Origin: Microcaldota archaeon
Lineage (GTDB): Archaea > Micrarchaeota > Micrarchaeia > Norongarragalinales > UBA97
Length of the DNA: 5,074 nucleotides
Assembly: GCA_016217775.1 (NCBI GenBank)
Contig: JACRGG010000106.1
Location: 1-5,074, forward strand
Direction: 5' to 3'
A program made the position numbers and the translations under genes. Shown in pieces: positions 4,760 to 5,074 of this stretch. The notes beneath the pieces are model-generated. The model made no database searches. It was not told the DNA's origin and was given only the letters and a program-made list of their open reading frames with translations. How positions within the stretch are numbered: the stretch's first letter is position 1; each line of letters opens with the position of its first letter.

Positions 4760-5074
4760 CTAAAAGTAGTCCGCGAGGCTTACTTGCTTTTGCTCTTCTT
4801 TTTCTTCCGCGAACACGGAGTTGATTTCCTGCTCGATTAGCAACAGGCGCTGCGCCATATACGTGGGGAGGTTGAACCGCTTTACGAGTTGGTTGCTCAA
4901 ATTCAAGTACTTCTCTATCCCGCCCTTATTGATGGTGAGCAATAATTTCCCGCCATTGCATTTTCTGCACTTGCCAATGAGCGGCACTCGGCGGTATTTC
5001 GCGTTGCAATCCACGCACCTAAACGTCTGCCTCCCGAAGCTGCGCAGGTTTCCGTACAAGTCCGGCAGGAAATG
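4760..5074 (-). CDS. polC: DNA polymerase II (PolD) large subunit DP2, C-terminal 104 residues
   Basis: DP2 is the catalytic subunit of the archaeal D-family replicative DNA polymerase and works with the DP1 exonuclease subunit. Only the last 104 residues are present. The frame stays open to the right edge (HFLPDLYGNLRSFGRQTFRC), and the full protein is normally over 1,000 residues, so about nine tenths lies outside. The fragment carries a four-cysteine zinc site (CVDC at fragment residues 20-23 and CRKC at 36-39) in the context NAKYRRVPLIGKC, typical of the DP2 C-terminus. After an acidic linker it ends in QVSLADYF, which fits the PCNA-interacting (PIP-box) pattern QxxLxxYF and would tether the polymerase to the sliding clamp. 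An internal TTG at 5059 can be read as a start but is not one. No terminator is visible before fic2. Confidence 0.95.
   Translation of the reverse strand, partial: HFLPDLYGNLRSFGRQTFRCVDCNAKYRRVPLIGKCRKCNGGKLLLTINKGGIEKYLNLSNQLVKRFNLPTYMAQRLLLIEQEINSVFAEEKEEQKQVSLADYF

Noticed and set aside
4765..4772. AGTAGTCC near the polC stop as a further copy of the fic2 9-mer
   Set aside because: It matches only GTAGTC of GTAGTCACC and lies in the conserved DYF codons of polC, so coding constraint explains it.

Overview
The window looks archaeal and comes from a lineage that uses the D-family replicative polymerase. Its right edge holds the C-terminal end of the DNA polymerase II large subunit (DP2), an archaea-only protein. 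The glycyl-tRNA synthetase is of the archaeal/eukaryotic-like single-polypeptide type. The best-resolved promoters are archaeal BRE/TATA boxes about 26 bp from a start codon, as expected for leaderless transcripts. PolD argues against Crenarchaeota. The compact genes, short gaps and Fic genes would suit a small-genome euryarchaeal or DPANN archaeon, but the exact group cannot be read from this window.

Layout, left to right. (1) Positions 1-483, minus strand: the start of a gene that runs off the left edge. It encodes a tandem-repeat protein with 32-residue units (96 bp), two of which are identical at DNA level. (2) Positions 590-2131, plus strand, divergent from it: glycyl-tRNA synthetase, apparently complete. 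(3) Positions 2128-2646, minus strand, with its stop codon overlapping the glyS stop: an AT-rich 172-residue protein of unknown function. (4) Positions 2666-3583, minus strand, 19 bp upstream of gene 3 and probably in an operon with it: a Fic-domain protein (Fic1). (5) Positions 3746-4696, minus strand: a second Fic-domain protein (Fic2). (6) Positions 4760-5074, minus strand: the 3' end of polC (DP2), including its zinc-binding cysteines and a terminal PCNA-interacting peptide.

Genes 2 and 6 are housekeeping. Between them lies an accessory block of two Fic genes and an AT-rich companion. Both Fic proteins have an intact HPFx[D/E]GNGRxxR active site and an internal (S/T)xxxEG inhibitory motif, so both look like catalytically competent, self-restrained (class II) AMP-transferases. 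Both also begin with the same kind of small N-terminal module (YY...R.NGRV....YLG/YF).

The most notable feature is the regulatory DNA of the two fic genes. Each promoter has a near-identical BRE/TATA element at the same distance from a start codon, and each TATA box is bracketed by a pair of short repeats. For fic1 this is an 18-bp imperfect inverted repeat built on GTAGTGG. For fic2 it is two direct copies of GTAGTCACC, and the same 9-mer recurs as a perfect inverted repeat across the fic2 stop codon. This suggests dedicated, gene-specific operators and tight, possibly autogenous control. That reading is inference from sequence architecture.
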